Positions 36,804 through 46,295 are shown, counted from the stretch's first letter. The stretch: 64,000 nucleotides of DNA from Bacteroidales bacterium (GCA_017428325.1 JAFRRA010000005.1:190007-254006); one strand, 5' to 3'. Notes: generated by a model from the sequence alone, not told the origin. Made by a program: numbers and translations.

Positions 36804-36833
36804 GGCTTCCGGATTGTTCCGGAAGTCTTTTTT
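36804..36833 (+). terminator. intrinsic terminator after DUF4295 gene
   Basis: A 10-bp stem (GGCTTCCGGA with TCCGGAAGTC, one G-U pair) with a 4-nt loop, followed by six T. It closes the rpmB-rpmG-DUF4295 unit. Confidence 0.85.
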
Positions 36834-36844
36834 GTTTATATTTG
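36814..36844 (+). promoter_or_regulatory. ftsY promoter overlapping the terminator
   Basis: TTG at 36814-36816 lies in the loop of the preceding terminator, and TATATTTG at 36837-36844 lies just past its T-run; the spacer is 20 nt. The predicted leader is about 14 nt. Confidence 0.7.
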
Positions 36845-36864
36845 TAAGTTAGTTTGAGCGCATT

Positions 36865-37860
36865 ATGGGACTTTTCTCAAGAAAGAAAAAATCGGATTCT
36901 GCCTTGGACCTGGGCCTTCACAAGACCAGGCGCGGCTTCTTTTCCAGAATAGCTGATGCCGTTATGGGCAAAAGCGTTGTGGATGACGAGGTTCTGGAGA
37001 ACATTGAGGAGGCCCTTATCGGTTCGGATGTGGGAATAGACACCACGTCAAAGATCATGGACCGCCTGCAGGAGAGGGTGCGCCGCCAGAAAGACATTTC
37101 CACAGACAAGGTTATGGAGATTCTCAAGGAAGAGATCTCCGATATGCTGACCTGCAGTTCCACTTCCGGAGTTACGGACGAGGAATATGTGGAAACCGCA
37201 TTCAAGGATAACAGCAAGGTCTTCGACTTCTCAAAGAAACCTTTCATAATGATGGTTGTCGGTGTCAACGGGGTTGGCAAGACCACTACGATCGGCAAGA
37301 TAGCCTCCCAGCTGAAGGAATCGGGGAAGAAAGTCATGATTGGGGCTGCTGACACTTTCAGGGCCGCGGCGGTGGAGCAGCTGGACATATGGGCACAGAG
37401 AGCCGGTGTTGAAATCGTCAAGCAGAAGATGGGTGCGGATCCGGCCGCAGTAGCCTATGACACTGTGAGTTCCGCTGTTGCAAAGGGAATGGATGTGGTA
37501 ATCATCGATACAGCGGGAAGGCTCCACAACAAGGTGGGACTGATGAACGAGCTGACCAAGATCAAGAACGTGATGAAGAAGGTCGTTCCTGACGCTCCTC
37601 ACGACGTTATGCTGGTTCTGGACGGGTCCACCGGACAGAATGCCCTGATCCAGGCCCGCGAGTTCTCCAAGGCTACTGACATTTCCTCCCTGGCAGTGAC
37701 AAAGCTGGACGGAAGCGCCAAGGGCGGAGTGGTTATAGGAATCGCCGAGCAGTTCAAGATCCCGGTAAAATTCATAGGAGTGGGCGAGCAGGTTGGTAAC
37801 CTCAAGGTATTCAGCCGGGAAGAATTCGTGGAATCATTATTCGACAATACAAAAGATTAA
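36865..37860 (+). CDS. ftsY: signal recognition particle receptor FtsY
   Basis: FtsY is the membrane-associated GTPase that receives SRP-ribosome complexes. The 331-aa protein has a short basic N-terminus (GLFSRKKKSDSALD) in place of the long acidic A-domain of E. coli, an N-domain helical bundle, and the G-domain with G1 GVNGVGKTTTIGK, GAADTFRAAAVEQL, G3 IIDTAGRLHN and G4 TKLDGSAKGG. It precedes pheT by only 2 bp, so the two are cotranscribed from the promoter at 36814-36844. Confidence 0.96.
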   Translation: MGLFSRKKKSDSALDLGLHKTRRGFFSRIADAVMGKSVVDDEVLENIEEALIGSDVGIDTTSKIMDRLQERVRRQKDISTDKVMEILKEEISDMLTCSSTSGVTDEEYVETAFKDNSKVFDFSKKPFIMMVVGVNGVGKTTTIGKIASQLKESGKKVMIGAADTFRAAAVEQLDIWAQRAGVEIVKQKMGADPAAVAYDTVSSAVAKGMDVVIIDTAGRLHNKVGLMNELTKIKNVMKKVVPDAPHDVMLVLDGSTGQNALIQAREFSKATDISSLAVTKLDGSAKGGVVIGIAEQFKIPVKFIGVGEQVGNLKVFSREEFVESLFDNTKD

Positions 37861-37862
37861 TT

Positions 37863-40334
37863 ATGGATATTTCTTACAATTGGCTAAAAGAGTATGTCAA
37901 GTTTAACCTCAATCCCGATGAGGTTGCGCAGATTTTGACCAACATTGGTCTGGAAGTTGAGCACCAGGATATGGTTGAAGAGATTCCTGGCGGCCTGGAA
38001 GGTGTGGTTACAGCCAAGGTGCTGGAATGCGAGCCGCATCCGGATTCCGACCATCTCCACGTCACTAAGGTTGACTGCGGGACAGGGGAACTTCTCCAGG
38101 TTGTATGCGGTGCTCCAAATGTGGCTGCAGGCCAGAAGGTTATGCTTGCAACTCTGAATACGAAACTGGTCATCGGAGGCCAGGATGTCAAGATTAAGAA
38201 ATCCAAGATCAGGGGAGTGGAGAGCTTTGGAATGCTCTGCGCCGAGGATGAGCTTGGAGTCGGCAATGACCACTCCGGCATCATGGTCCTTCCTGAAGAC
38301 ACTCCTGTCGGAGTCAAGGCAAGGGACTATTTCGGCTTCAAGACAGACACTGTCTATACCATTGGCCTTACTCCTAACCGCATAGACGCCGCTTCGTTCA
38401 TAGGAGTGGCCAGAGACCTTAGCGCATATCTCAGGCTCAACAATATGGGCGGCGAACTCACCCTTCCGTCCGTAGAAGAATTCAAGGCTGGAGAGGAAAG
38501 CGACAGGGCTGTGGAAGTTATTGTCAACCAGCCTGAAGGAGCTCCGCGATACAGTGGCCTAACAATAGAGGGAATAACCGTGAAGGAGTCTCCTGACTGG
38601 ATGAAGAAGAAACTCCTGAGCGTAGGTTTCCGTCCTATCAACAACATCGTTGACATTACAAATTACATCCTCATTGAAACCGGCAATCCGCTCCACGCAT
38701 TTGACGTGGATTATGTCAAGGGAAGGAAGATTGTGGTTGATTTCTGCAAGGAAGGCACTCCTTTCACCACTCTTGACGGAGTCGAGAGAAAGCTCAGCGG
38801 CCAGGACCTGATGATTTGCAACGAGGAGGCACCTATGTGTATTGCAGGAGTCTTCGGAGGTCTGGACAGCGGCGTTAAGGACAGCACCACTTCCGTTTTC
38901 CTGGAGAGCGCATACTTCAATCCTGTATTCGTTAGAAAGACTTCAAAGCGTCATACTCTAAAGACCGAGGCAAGTTTCCGCTTCGAGAGGGGATGCGACC
39001 CGAATATGGTTCCATATGCCCTGAAGAGAGCAGCAATGCTGGTTCTTGAACTTGCGGGAGGAAAGATTGTTGGTCCTGTTAAGGACATGATATCCAAGCC
39101 AATAGAGAAGAAGACCGTGGAACTTGACTATGCCCGTATGGAATCTCTAATGGGCTGCAAGATAGGCAAGGACAAGATCCACGAGATTCTCGAATACCTT
39201 GAAATGGAGTTCGTCAGCGAAAATGAAAAGGGCTGCACAGTAAAAGTTCCTACCTACAGGGTGGATGTCTACCGCGAGTGCGATGTGGTGGAGGATGTCC
39301 TCAGGATCTGGGGTTACAACAACGTTCCGCTTCCAGGCAGCCTCAAGTGCTCGGTTAACATCGCCCCTCATCCGGATCCCGAGAAGATCCGCAAGACAGC
39401 CTGCGAGATCCTTACTTCCAACGGCTTCCTGGAAACAATGAACAACTCCCTGACAAAGAGTGCATACTATGAAGATCTGAAGACATATCCTGCGGAGAAT
39501 CTGGTGATGATATGCAATCCTTTGAGCTCAGACCTGAATTGTATGCGCCAGACTCTGATCCTCAACGGTCTGGAGGTTGTGGCCTACAACATCAACCGCC
39601 AGGAGAGCCAGCTCAAGCTGTATGAGTTCGGCAACGTTTACTCCTTCAACAAGGACTATGTGAAGCCTGAGGAAGAGAGAAGTACTCTCAAGGCTTATAC
39701 CGAGCGTCCTAAACTTGCGCTGTTTGTAACCGGAGAAGGACTCAAGAGCTGGAGAACCCAGACCGTCAGCGGAGACTATTTCTCCCTGAAGGGCTATGTG
39801 GAGCTTCTTCTGAAGAAATTCGGCATAGAGATGAAGGACCTTGACTGGGAAGGCGCCGCTCCTGACGTTTTCTCCGAGGGCCTGAGCTACAGGCTCCGTT
39901 CCAGCGGAAAGGAAATCGTGACTATGGGATGCATCAAGGACCGCCTGGCCAAGAAGTTCGGTATCAAGCAGAAAGTCTATGCAGCCGAGTTCAGCTGGGA
40001 TGTCCTGCTTGCAAAGGTCAAGAAGAACACTGTCAAGTTCACCGAGCTTCCTAGATTCCCTGAGGTAAGGAGAGACCTTGCCCTGCTTCTGGATTACAAG
40101 GTTAGCTTCGCCGAGCTTAGGAATGCCGCCTATGCTTCTGAGAAGAAACTCCTCAAGAACATTGTCCTCTTCGATGTCTATACCGGGGACAAGATTCCGG
40201 AAGGCAAGAAGCAGTATGCCATCAGCTTCTATCTGCAGGATCCTGAAAAGACCTTGACAGACAAGGCTGTAGATGCCATTATGGATAAGCTCCTTAGAAT
40301 GTTCAAGGAGAAGTTCGGCGCTGAACTGCGATAG
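37863..40334 (+). CDS. pheT: phenylalanyl-tRNA synthetase beta subunit
   Basis: PheT forms the alpha2-beta2 PheRS and carries the editing site. Domains over 823 aa: EMAP/OB tRNA-binding domain (about 40-150, EPHPDSDHLHVTKVDCG), B3/B4 editing domain (RPINNIVDITNYILIETGNPLHAFD), B5 DNA-binding-like domain (RVDVYRECDVVEDVLRIWGYN), the catalytic-like core, and a C-terminal ferredoxin-fold anticodon domain (FPEVRRDLALLLDYKVSF). pheS is not adjacent, which is common in Bacteroidota. It starts 2 bp after ftsY. Confidence 0.97.
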   Translation: MDISYNWLKEYVKFNLNPDEVAQILTNIGLEVEHQDMVEEIPGGLEGVVTAKVLECEPHPDSDHLHVTKVDCGTGELLQVVCGAPNVAAGQKVMLATLNTKLVIGGQDVKIKKSKIRGVESFGMLCAEDELGVGNDHSGIMVLPEDTPVGVKARDYFGFKTDTVYTIGLTPNRIDAASFIGVARDLSAYLRLNNMGGELTLPSVEEFKAGEESDRAVEVIVNQPEGAPRYSGLTIEGITVKESPDWMKKKLLSVGFRPINNIVDITNYILIETGNPLHAFDVDYVKGRKIVVDFCKEGTPFTTLDGVERKLSGQDLMICNEEAPMCIAGVFGGLDSGVKDSTTSVFLESAYFNPVFVRKTSKRHTLKTEASFRFERGCDPNMVPYALKRAAMLVLELAGGKIVGPVKDMISKPIEKKTVELDYARMESLMGCKIGKDKIHEILEYLEMEFVSENEKGCTVKVPTYRVDVYRECDVVEDVLRIWGYNNVPLPGSLKCSVNIAPHPDPEKIRKTACEILTSNGFLETMNNSLTKSAYYEDLKTYPAENLVMICNPLSSDLNCMRQTLILNGLEVVAYNINRQESQLKLYEFGNVYSFNKDYVKPEEERSTLKAYTERPKLALFVTGEGLKSWRTQTVSGDYFSLKGYVELLLKKFGIEMKDLDWEGAAPDVFSEGLSYRLRSSGKEIVTMGCIKDRLAKKFGIKQKVYAAEFSWDVLLAKVKKNTVKFTELPRFPEVRRDLALLLDYKVSFAELRNAAYASEKKLLKNIVLFDVYTGDKIPEGKKQYAISFYLQDPEKTLTDKAVDAIMDKLLRMFKEKFGAELR

Positions 40335-40350
40335 TTCTAAAACAAATAGT

Positions 40351-41025
40351 ATGAAAAACATCTTTTTTGCAGTGGCTTGTCTGCTGCTTGTTTCTGCCTG
40401 CGGACAAAACCAGGGACTGAAACAAGAGACTTCCAAGGCCCCGACGCCAGAGGTAAAGGCTGAGGAACCTGTTGTGGAACAACCGGTTGAGGCTGTCAAA
40501 CATGAATACCTGTCTCAGGACCTGGCTACTTTCGACCTTTACGGAAAGGTTGAATCGGTTAATTATGACCAGGGGGAACATGTCCTTCCTGTCTGCGTAC
40601 AGTTTGACATCAACGGGAAAGTCACTTCAATCGTGCGGACCGGTAGCGGGGGGAACAAGGAGAATGCTGAAATCTTTTATGATGGCGACGACAGGATTGA
40701 AACCATCTCGTATGAGTCAGACTACCCATGGATAAACGTTCTGACCTATGGAGACGGTGAAGGATTCCAGGCCCCAGTTACATATACGACTACCAATCAG
40801 ATGGGCAATTACACAGAAGTTACCTATCAGAGGGATAGCAATGGTTTAGTGATTGGCATTCAGCGGGAAGAATCCATTCATTTCGAACTCGTTGATGACA
40901 ATGATCCTTACACTGTCGAGTTATCGGATTTTGACGGGATGGGCAACTGGCTGTTGTGCACCAAGAAATGGGGTGACTATACTTTTATCATCAAACGCAC
41001 AATCTCTTATTATCAGCAATATTAA
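40351..41025 (+). CDS. lipoprotein of unknown function with YD-like repeats
   Basis: A 224-aa lipoprotein (signal FFAVACLLLVSAC, start at 40351). After an Ala/Pro/Glu-rich linker (residues ~25-50) come short strand repeats of the type seen in RHS/YD proteins: FDINGKVTSI, FYDGDDRIETISY, RDSNGLVIGIQRE and finally DFDGMGNWLLCTKKW ending in KRTISYY. Such proteins are common secreted antiparallel-beta proteins in gut Bacteroidota, without known roles. It sits 16 bp after pheT and 8 bp before the GH18 gene; the three could be on one transcript. Confidence 0.7.
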   Translation: MKNIFFAVACLLLVSACGQNQGLKQETSKAPTPEVKAEEPVVEQPVEAVKHEYLSQDLATFDLYGKVESVNYDQGEHVLPVCVQFDINGKVTSIVRTGSGGNKENAEIFYDGDDRIETISYESDYPWINVLTYGDGEGFQAPVTYTTTNQMGNYTEVTYQRDSNGLVIGIQREESIHFELVDDNDPYTVELSDFDGMGNWLLCTKKWGDYTFIIKRTISYYQQY

Positions 41026-41033
41026 TCGGGTTC

Positions 41034-42290
41034 ATGTGCAGGCTTTTTACAACCATTATCTTTGCAGTTGCTTTGTTGCTTGGCAGTTGCAGAGAATCTT
41101 CTGATATTGTTGACAACGGGAAAACAGGTCCTGTTGTTGTAGCCTATGTCAGCGGAGGACTGGGGAAACCTCTTCCGGATTTTGACAAGGTCACTCATAT
41201 AGATTACGCTTTCGGCAGGGTGGATTCCACTTTTACGAAAGTAAGCATAGAGAATCCGGTAAGGTTCAAGGAAATCGCAGACCTGAAAAACGAGTATAAC
41301 AAGACTCATTCGAGGAAGGTGAAAATGCAGCTCTCCATTGGAGGATGGGGCAGCGGAAGGTTCAGCGAGATGGTTGCTGATTCTGCTCTTAGGCATGCGT
41401 TTGTGTCTGACTGCAAGAGGGTTGTGGAAGAGTACGGGATTGACGGAATTGACCTGGACTGGGAATATCCTTCCAGCGGAGTTGCCGGGATTTCATCTTC
41501 CGAGAACGATATCGACAACTTCACGCTTTGGGTTATGGAACTGCGTGAAGCCCTGGGAGAGGAGAGACTTCTTACCATTGCCACCATTTCTACGGCTAGG
41601 TTTATAGATTTCAAGGCGGTTGACCCTTACATAGATTTCTACAACATAATGAGTTACGATATGGCTGTCGCTCCATATCACCACGCTCCGCTGAAGAGGT
41701 TTGAGGTGGAATTGCTGAGAGACAGCCTCATTGGAAATCTGAGGATGGGATTCGGCTTTATGGATTATCCTTCTGATTCCGTTGTCGCCCAGCAATACGG
41801 CCAGATGTATCAGACTCCGGTGATTTTAAATCAGGATTTTTTCAGACGTTTTGCCTCCAAGTTGAGCGGAGAGGAGAATCCGAAGGAGAGCAAAGTTGCA
41901 GGACAGTGCACCACGGAAGAGGCTGTAATGATGCACATTGCAGCAGGACTGGATCCTAGGAAACTGGTTGTGGGAATGCCGTTCTACGGCAAGAGCGGCG
42001 GGGGAGTGGAATATCCGCTTCAGCCTCGGTTTTGGGAGAACGGAAATCCAGGAGAAGGCTATCAGGAAGTTTGGGATGAAATCGCTCAGGTACCTTACAT
42101 CGCCGATTCAACCGGCAAGTTTGTCTATGGCTTTGAAAACGAGCAGTCAATAAGAAGCAAATGCCGCTTTGCAAAGGAGCATCATCTTCTCGGTGCAATG
42201 TACTGGGAGTACTGCATCGATGCCGGAAGATCCGACACGTTCCGGGGCAAACTCATCAACGCAGTTGCCGAGGAAATGCTTAATCAATAG
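41034..42290 (+). CDS. glycoside hydrolase family 18 lipoprotein
   Basis: A 418-aa surface or periplasmic chitinase-like enzyme. Lipoprotein signal IIFAVALLLGSC; the TIM barrel shows LSIGGWGSGRFSEM and the catalytic DxxDxDxE motif in GIDGIDLDWEYP (Glu as acid), then YNIMSYDMA and the late MYWEYCIDAG. Family 18 covers chitinases and endo-beta-N-acetylglucosaminidases; the substrate cannot be decided. There is no carbohydrate-binding module and no SusC/D pair nearby. Its 3' end overlaps the convergent deoC gene by 7 bp. Confidence 0.9.
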   Translation: MCRLFTTIIFAVALLLGSCRESSDIVDNGKTGPVVVAYVSGGLGKPLPDFDKVTHIDYAFGRVDSTFTKVSIENPVRFKEIADLKNEYNKTHSRKVKMQLSIGGWGSGRFSEMVADSALRHAFVSDCKRVVEEYGIDGIDLDWEYPSSGVAGISSSENDIDNFTLWVMELREALGEERLLTIATISTARFIDFKAVDPYIDFYNIMSYDMAVAPYHHAPLKRFEVELLRDSLIGNLRMGFGFMDYPSDSVVAQQYGQMYQTPVILNQDFFRRFASKLSGEENPKESKVAGQCTTEEAVMMHIAAGLDPRKLVVGMPFYGKSGGGVEYPLQPRFWENGNPGEGYQEVWDEIAQVPYIADSTGKFVYGFENEQSIRSKCRFAKEHHLLGAMYWEYCIDAGRSDTFRGKLINAVAEEMLNQ

Positions 42291-43177
42291 AACTTTACCG
42301 GCTGGCCTTCAAGGGAGGTGAGGACCTTGTTGGCAAGGCTGCTGGCTCCTATGCGGAAGTATTTTGGAGCAAGGTTTTCCTTTCCCAGAGTCTTTTCTAC
42401 TATGGTAAGGTAGAGGATGGCGTCCTCTGAAGAGGAAACACCGCCGGCAGGCTTGAATCCTCTGCGCTTTCCAGTCTTTTCCATAAAGGCTTTCAGGCAC
42501 TTGCACATCACCAGGGCGGCTATCGGGGTTGCGGTAGGCTCCTGCTTTCCTGTGGAGGTCTTGATGAAATCAGCACCTTCCTCAAGTGCAAGAAGAGAAG
42601 CCTCCGCAATGGCCTCGATGCCTTCCTGAAGGGTAGGGTAGCCGGTCTGGAGAGCGCCGCTTTCAAGAATCACTTTCAGAGTCTTGCCTTCCGTAACTTT
42701 CCTCAGCGACGCTATTTCTTTTCTGGTCTCTTCCAGATTGCCGGCAACGAAAGAATTGTGAGGAAGTACAATATCGATTTCCGTAGCTCCGTCCTCAACC
42801 GCGTGCCTTGTTTCCAGTTCTTTTACATCCAGGAAACTCTGCGATGAAGGGAAACAGGCGGAAACTGTGGTGATTCCGACTCCCTCTTCCTTGAGTGTCT
42901 CCTTAACGGTCTTGGAGAAATTTGGATATACGCAGATGGATGCGGGAAGTGGATAGTCCGGGTAGGCGGCCTTGAACTTGTTGACCTTGTCAGTGAACTT
43001 TGTGATGAATTCCGGGGTGTCTGAAGTGTGGAGGCTTGTCAGGTCAATGGCTCCAAGGGCGATCTTCAGGTTTTCCCTGCTTATATTGGAGGCGGCTTCT
43101 GCCTTTATCTCAACGAGTTCCCTTTCAAGATCTTCTGCGTTGATGCTAAGATTGTACTTTTCAATCAGTTCTTTCAT
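42284..43177 (-). CDS. deoC: deoxyribose-phosphate aldolase
   Basis: DeoC splits deoxyribose 5-phosphate into glyceraldehyde 3-phosphate and acetaldehyde during deoxynucleoside breakdown. The class I aldolase barrel shows EIDIVLPHNSF, LKVILESGALQ, the Schiff-base Lys in ADFIKTSTGKQ, and the phosphate-binding GFKPAGGVSSSEDA. The 297-aa length is typical of the longer E. coli-like branch, with an extra N-terminal helical part (residues 1-50). It is 12 bp downstream of dtd on the leftward strand. Confidence 0.95.
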   Translation of the reverse strand: MKELIEKYNLSINAEDLERELVEIKAEAASNISRENLKIALGAIDLTSLHTSDTPEFITKFTDKVNKFKAAYPDYPLPASICVYPNFSKTVKETLKEEGVGITTVSACFPSSQSFLDVKELETRHAVEDGATEIDIVLPHNSFVAGNLEETRKEIASLRKVTEGKTLKVILESGALQTGYPTLQEGIEAIAEASLLALEEGADFIKTSTGKQEPTATPIAALVMCKCLKAFMEKTGKRRGFKPAGGVSSSEDAILYLTIVEKTLGKENLAPKYFRIGASSLANKVLTSLEGQPVKFY

Positions 43178-43189
43178 ATCCGTATGTTT

Positions 43190-43645
43190 TTAAAAATGTC
43201 TCTGTTTGCTGTCCATAATGATGGTAACCGGGCCGTCGTTCAGGAGTTCCACCTTCATGTCTGCCCCGAACTCTCCCGTGCCCACTTTTTTGCCTATGGC
43301 CTCTTCCATTTTCCTGACGAACTCTTCGTACATCGGGATGGAAATATCGTGCCTTGCCGCCCTGATGTAGGATGGGCGGTTGCCTTTATAGGTGGATGCC
43401 ATGAGGGTGAACTGGCTGACAACCAGAATGTCTCCACCGTCATCCAGGACTGATACGTTCATCACCCCATTCTCGTCATCGAAGATTCTGAGGTTGGAAA
43501 TCTTCTTTACCAGATAATCTATGTCTTCTGCATTGTCGTCTTCTCCTACACCAAGCAGGACAAGCATTCCCTTGCCGATACTGCTCTTGACCTTGCCGTC
43601 TATAGTTACGCTGCAATGCTTTACTCTCTGGATAACCGCCCTCAT
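43190..43645 (-). CDS. dtd: D-aminoacyl-tRNA deacylase
   Basis: DTD hydrolyses D-amino acids (and glycine mis-charged on tRNA-Ala) from tRNA. The 151-aa protein contains both active-site motifs, SQFTLMASTYKGNRPSY (with the SQxTL segment) and the C-terminal GxDMKVELLNDGPVTI stretch carrying the Gly-cis-Pro motif. It overlaps the radical SAM gene by 4 bp, consistent with coupled translation. Confidence 0.95.
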   Translation of the reverse strand: MRAVIQRVKHCSVTIDGKVKSSIGKGMLVLLGVGEDDNAEDIDYLVKKISNLRIFDDENGVMNVSVLDDGGDILVVSQFTLMASTYKGNRPSYIRAARHDISIPMYEEFVRKMEEAIGKKVGTGEFGADMKVELLNDGPVTIIMDSKQRHF

Positions 43646-44445
43646 ACCTTTTCTCCGTTTATTGTTATGTAAAAGCCTTCTTCCTTTAGAGGAATGGCTA
43701 TTTCCCTCATTTCTTCCATAGTGGCCTTGATCAGCCCCGCTGCAGGTGTGTCCCTGTCAAGGGTATACATCATTATCTGCCTTGGTTTCAGCTCTCTGGC
43801 TAGATTCCTCCATCTTTCTGCCAGGCGAGGATCGGTACTGTCGATCCTGACGTTTCTCTTTGTCTTGGGATCCTGTGCCTTTCCCTTGAAAAAGATAGTC
43901 TGAAGGATGAAGTTTCCGTTGAACTTTTTCAGCTCCGCGATGGTTTCCTTAAGACTGTAGCGCTGGTTAGGCCTGTTGATGGCCCTTACCAAAGGGATGC
44001 TTGTGGAATCTATCTTCAGGATAGGGTTATCCACCTTCATAAGTGCCTGACGGACTTCCTCTTTCCATATCATAGAGGCATTGCTGAGGACAGAGACCTT
44101 TGCCTCCTTGAGATATTTGTCCCTAACTTTCAGTGTGATGTCCACGATCTTGGCGAACTCGGGATGTATTGTAGGCTCCCCGTTTCCGGAAAATGTGATG
44201 GAATCCACCCTTACACCCTCTTTGTGGAGCTGCTTGGCCCTTTCTGTCAAGGCATCCTCAACCTGTTTTGCGGTAGGGAGGGTCTTGTCGTCTCTGTGGT
44301 CCCTGTTCCATCCGCATTCGCAGTAAATGCAGTCGAAGGAACATATCTTGCCGTGCTCCGGCAGAAGGTTGATTCCCAAAGAAGAACCGAGCCTTCTGCT
44401 GTGGATTGGCCCCACTATAAGCGATTCGAAGAGTTTTGTTGCCAT
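43642..44445 (-). CDS. radical SAM protein (COG0731-like)
   Basis: A 267-aa radical S-adenosylmethionine protein. The cluster motif is CSFDCIYC (CxxxCxxC) at about residues 34-41, inside GKICSFDCIYCECGWNRDH; the glycine motif GNGEPTIHPEF follows. This branch is similar to the core of Fe-S oxidoreductases related to wyosine biosynthesis enzymes but lacks their flavodoxin part; substrate is unknown. It overlaps dtd by 4 bp and lies 1 bp from the amidohydrolase gene, in a leftward run. Confidence 0.85.
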   Translation of the reverse strand: MATKLFESLIVGPIHSRRLGSSLGINLLPEHGKICSFDCIYCECGWNRDHRDDKTLPTAKQVEDALTERAKQLHKEGVRVDSITFSGNGEPTIHPEFAKIVDITLKVRDKYLKEAKVSVLSNASMIWKEEVRQALMKVDNPILKIDSTSIPLVRAINRPNQRYSLKETIAELKKFNGNFILQTIFFKGKAQDPKTKRNVRIDSTDPRLAERWRNLARELKPRQIMMYTLDRDTPAAGLIKATMEEMREIAIPLKEEGFYITINGEKV

Positions 44446-44446
44446 A

Positions 44447-45658
44447 TCAGATCAGTCTGGTTGACTTGCTGTTTTCATTTATCCTGAAACCGTCTGCGTT
44501 TTCCAGCAGGACTATGCCCGGAGTCTTTCCCGCGGAAAGGCTTCCCAATGTATCTTCCCTGCCCAGAAGTTCCGCCCCGTTTGTGCAGGCCCAGTACAGG
44601 ATTTCCCCGAGTTCAAGATCAGGGAAATTCTTCTGAATGCATTCCATTTCCCTTACCATGTCCAGTATGTGGTTGGAGGACAGGCTGTCTGTTCCGAGAC
44701 AGATCTTGAGATTGTTTTCCCTCATAAGGTATATAGGCGGCAGCTGCCTGTGGATGAATATGTTGGAAAGAGGGCAGATAGTAAAGAACGGACTCTCCAG
44801 AGCCTCTTTAGCCCGGTCGATGCTCCTTTGGCTCAGGACCACGTTGTGGACAAGGTTGATTCTCCCCCTTACTTTTCCTTCCTTCTCGGCGATACGGTCT
44901 ATGAAATACTCCAGGGCGGTTGTTCCGGTCACTGGAGGTGTTGAAAGTCCTCTTTCCCGGTAATTGTCGGCAAGGGCTCCGCTTCCCTTCATTATCATAT
45001 CCTCTTCCTCCTGGCTTTCCTGGCTGTGGTAGGAAATGGCCCCGCTTTCAAGCCCGCGTCTGGCGGTTATTTCCAGGAGTTTGGGACTCATGGTATAGCA
45101 GGAATGCGGGGTTACGGAAGCATCCAGCCCGGCTGCAGTGGCCTGGTCCGCTATTCTCTGTCCGCCTTCCAGGATTGACTCGGCATCTTCCTTCTCGGTT
45201 CCGAAGAGTTCCACAAAAGTCCTGTAATAGACCGGGAAGTGTGGATGGCTGAGGTATTCTTTCTTAAAAGGGAAACTCTCCGTGCAGTTGCTTATATCGG
45301 AGACAGCTACAATTCCCTGGCGGGAAAAACTGCGGAATTCCTCTTCCATAGCCAGCCTTCTGCCTTCTTCATCCACGCTCTCTCTCAGGGCGTTTATCTG
45401 GTTGATGAACCCGCTCATCCCCGTGGCCTCCCTGAACACGTCCTTAAGGTGTGAAAGTTCTATGTGGCAATGGGCGTTTACCATACCCGGGATGAGGATT
45501 CCCTTGCGGTAATCCGCATCGCCAGGCCCATCCTGAGGATACTGGCTGACCGACAGGATCTTTCCGCTCCCGTCGGTGACGACAAGAGGCCTCTCCAGCG
45601 GCTTCAGGGAGCCGTCAAGAGGGAACGCGTAATCTGCTGCAAACTTTTTCATTGCCAT
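44447..45658 (-). CDS. amidohydrolase (cytosine/aminofutalosine deaminase-like)
   Basis: A 403-aa metal-dependent hydrolase of the COG0402 type. Metal ligands visible: the HxH of MVNAHCHIELSH, the His of VTPHSCYTM, the His of SYHSQES, and the late Asp in KICLGTDSLSSNH. The family deaminates or dechlorinates purines, pyrimidines and aminofutalosine. Aminodeoxyfutalosine deaminase (menaquinone futalosine route) is one possibility; no other mqn gene is in the window, so the substrate stays open. One base overlaps the upstream DUF4296 gene. Confidence 0.8.
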   Translation of the reverse strand: MAMKKFAADYAFPLDGSLKPLERPLVVTDGSGKILSVSQYPQDGPGDADYRKGILIPGMVNAHCHIELSHLKDVFREATGMSGFINQINALRESVDEEGRRLAMEEEFRSFSRQGIVAVSDISNCTESFPFKKEYLSHPHFPVYYRTFVELFGTEKEDAESILEGGQRIADQATAAGLDASVTPHSCYTMSPKLLEITARRGLESGAISYHSQESQEEEDMIMKGSGALADNYRERGLSTPPVTGTTALEYFIDRIAEKEGKVRGRINLVHNVVLSQRSIDRAKEALESPFFTICPLSNIFIHRQLPPIYLMRENNLKICLGTDSLSSNHILDMVREMECIQKNFPDLELGEILYWACTNGAELLGREDTLGSLSAGKTPGIVLLENADGFRINENSKSTRLI

Positions 45659-46290
45659 TATTTTCCTTCATCCAGATTGCGGCGGAAGTCATCCCTTATT
45701 TTCTGCGCCTCCTTGGTCAGGACTAGCTCAGGTTCCTTCTTTCCACCTTTATTGAGCTGTTCCTGCTTTCTTTTTTCCTCTAGTTCTGCCTCCTTGCCGA
45801 TTCTCTTGGCTCGGTCGTGGAACCTTTCGGTAACCGGGTAAGTTCCGTCCGGCAGTCTGGTCCACCAAGTGTCTATTGGAACTTCCATTCCTTCAGACGG
45901 ATAAGGAATCATTGCGGTAATTCCGTGGCGCACTTCTTTGCTCAGGTCCTTGTTGGCCTGGCTTGCGCTGTCCTTTGCTATCTGTACTGCTCTTTTGAGT
46001 ATGTAGGTATAAGCCTTTTCGTCTGCAATATAGTATCTTATGGAATTGCGGTACTCGTCCAGGGAGCATCCGTATTTGTCGAAGATATGCTGGTACAGTA
46101 GCAGTGAGTCAGCCGCCTTGCTGACCTGGGTATATTTCTTTGCATATTCGTCGGCGACAAACATCTCGTACATTATGCTGGAGACATCGTCCTTGGGCAG
46201 GATGCCCTTGTGGCAGGACCAGGTGCAGAGAAGCGTTGCCAGGGCTGCTGCCAGAACCACGCGATGCAATATTTTGCTTTCTTTGTTCAT
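45658..46290 (-). CDS. DUF4296 lipoprotein
   Basis: A 210-aa lipoprotein: the start at 46290 gives MNKESKILHRVVLAAALATL with lipobox ending at C (TWSC). The DUF4296 domain covers about residues 30-115 (DVSSIMYEMFVADEYAKKY, SLLLYQHIFDKYGCSLDEYRN). Domain function is unknown and largely confined to Bacteroidota. The C-terminal third is charged and helical. It is the first gene of the leftward run and the last host gene before the prophage. Confidence 0.82.
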   Translation of the reverse strand: MNKESKILHRVVLAAALATLLCTWSCHKGILPKDDVSSIMYEMFVADEYAKKYTQVSKAADSLLLYQHIFDKYGCSLDEYRNSIRYYIADEKAYTYILKRAVQIAKDSASQANKDLSKEVRHGITAMIPYPSEGMEVPIDTWWTRLPDGTYPVTERFHDRAKRIGKEAELEEKRKQEQLNKGGKKEPELVLTKEAQKIRDDFRRNLDEGK

Positions 46291-46295
46291 ACCCA

